From Candidatus Brocadiaceae bacterium (GTDB taxonomy: Bacteria > Planctomycetota > Brocadiia > SM23-32): a DNA stretch of 6,806 bases. The stretch covers positions 1 to 6,806 of the forward strand of contig PWZK01000140.1 of NCBI GenBank assembly GCA_003567495.1, given 5' to 3'. The position numbers and the translations under genes are program-made. Below, piece by piece: positions 6,585-6,806 of this stretch (position 1 is the first letter of the stretch; each line of letters starts with the position of its first letter). The notes under the pieces were generated by a model, which was given only the letters and a program-made list of their open reading frames with translations, did no database searches and had not been told where the DNA came from.

Positions 6585-6605
6585 GAATTAAGAATTAGGA
6601 ATCAA
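6585..6605. repeat. three tandem 7-bp units
   Basis: GAATTAA (6585-6591), GAATTAG (6592-6598) and GAATCAA (6599-6605) are consecutive. They open the gene-free tail after the glycosyltransferase. No function is evident. Confidence 0.7.
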
Positions 6606-6615
6606 CGACAACAGC

Positions 6616-6639
6616 AAAGACTACGACAAAGACTACGAC
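6616..6639. repeat. 12-bp perfect tandem duplication
   Basis: AAAGACTACGAC occurs twice in perfect tandem, at 6616-6627 and 6628-6639. Related CAACGAC pieces recur at 6603, 6681 and 6772, and AACGAC is duplicated at 6767-6778. This indicates local slippage-type expansion rather than coding sequence. Confidence 0.85.
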
Positions 6640-6643
6640 GATC

Positions 6644-6664
6644 CGCAGATAACGCAGATTACGC
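6644..6664. repeat. 9-bp CGCAGAT tandem repeat
   Basis: CGCAGATAA (6644-6652) is followed by CGCAGATTA (6653-6661) and a decaying third unit. CGCAGATTA-type 9-bp tracts are frequent between genes in many environmental bacterial genomes (recollection). The strand of origin and function are unknown. Confidence 0.75.
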
Positions 6665-6700
6665 GCATTTACGGAAACGGCAACGACAAAAGTAGATAAC

Positions 6701-6725
6701 CGCAAAGACGCAAAGGACGCAAGGA
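6701..6725. repeat. 8-9-bp CGCAAAGGA tandem repeat
   Basis: CGCAAAGA (6701-6708), CGCAAAGGA (6709-6717) and CGCAAGGA (6718-6725) are consecutive, differing by single insertions or deletions. It is a second, distinct short tandem family in the same gene-free tail. Confidence 0.75.
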
Positions 6726-6806
6726 CGACTACCATAAAGGCGAAGGCAACGGCTGGAAATCGGGGTAACGACAACGACAGAAATAGGCGTTGCTTTCTTT
6801 GCAGTC

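Larger units (their letters stand above)
6538..6806. other. gene-free repeat-rich tail
   Basis: No credible coding frame, RNA gene or standard terminator was found after the glycosyltransferase stop. The + strand is strikingly poor in T: 17 of 180 bases between 6601 and 6780. It holds at least four unrelated short tandem-repeat types. It looks like intergenic repeat accretion. The window end cuts it off, so its full extent is unknown. Confidence 0.6.

Noticed and set aside
6585..6806. CRISPR array
   Set aside because: Units are 7-12 bp and directly adjacent. There are no 25-40 bp repeats with unique spacers and no cas genes.

Overview
This is a chromosomal segment of a Gram-negative bacterium. 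The evidence is a YidC insertase with a large periplasmic domain, which Gram-positive homologues lack. Five protein genes lie on the + strand and one tRNA gene on the - strand. Start codons mostly lack strong Shine-Dalgarno sequences, and the spaces between genes carry palindromic and short tandem repeats. This style is familiar from Planctomycetes/Verrucomicrobia/Lentisphaerae-type and other environmental genomes. That placement is only an inference; no phylogenetic marker here was tested.

Layout. Positions 1-169 hold a palindromic REP-like inverted-repeat pair upstream of a GAF plus HD-GYP protein (170-1291), a predicted cyclic-di-GMP phosphodiesterase with all metal-ligand motifs intact. 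A calcineurin-like metallophosphoesterase follows (1355-2110; TTG start with a good ribosome binding site). A 186-bp gap contains four 9-bp tandem units, a hairpin and a T-run. Then come yidC (2297-4345) and, 8 bp later, a PhoU-like protein (4354-5061) whose metal-binding motifs look degraded. A tRNA-Pro(GGG) gene (5075-5153) converges on the PhoU-like gene. It shares an 82-bp divergent upstream region with a GT4 glycosyltransferase (5236-6537) that resembles diacylglycerol glucosyltransferases. The last 269 bp contain no gene, only a T-poor patchwork of degenerate short tandem repeats.

How the genes might work together. yidC and the phoU-like gene probably form one transcription unit. YidC inserts membrane proteins, the GT4 enzyme probably glycosylates a lipid or other membrane acceptor, and the HD-GYP and phosphoesterase proteins act on phosphodiesters or phosphate esters. 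A shared membrane or phosphate theme is possible but speculative. I see no defence system, CRISPR array, transposase or clearly new multigene system. The most unusual points are the altered PhoU motifs, YidC's long basic tail, the start-codon hairpin of the glycosyltransferase, and the concentration of different repeat families between the genes.
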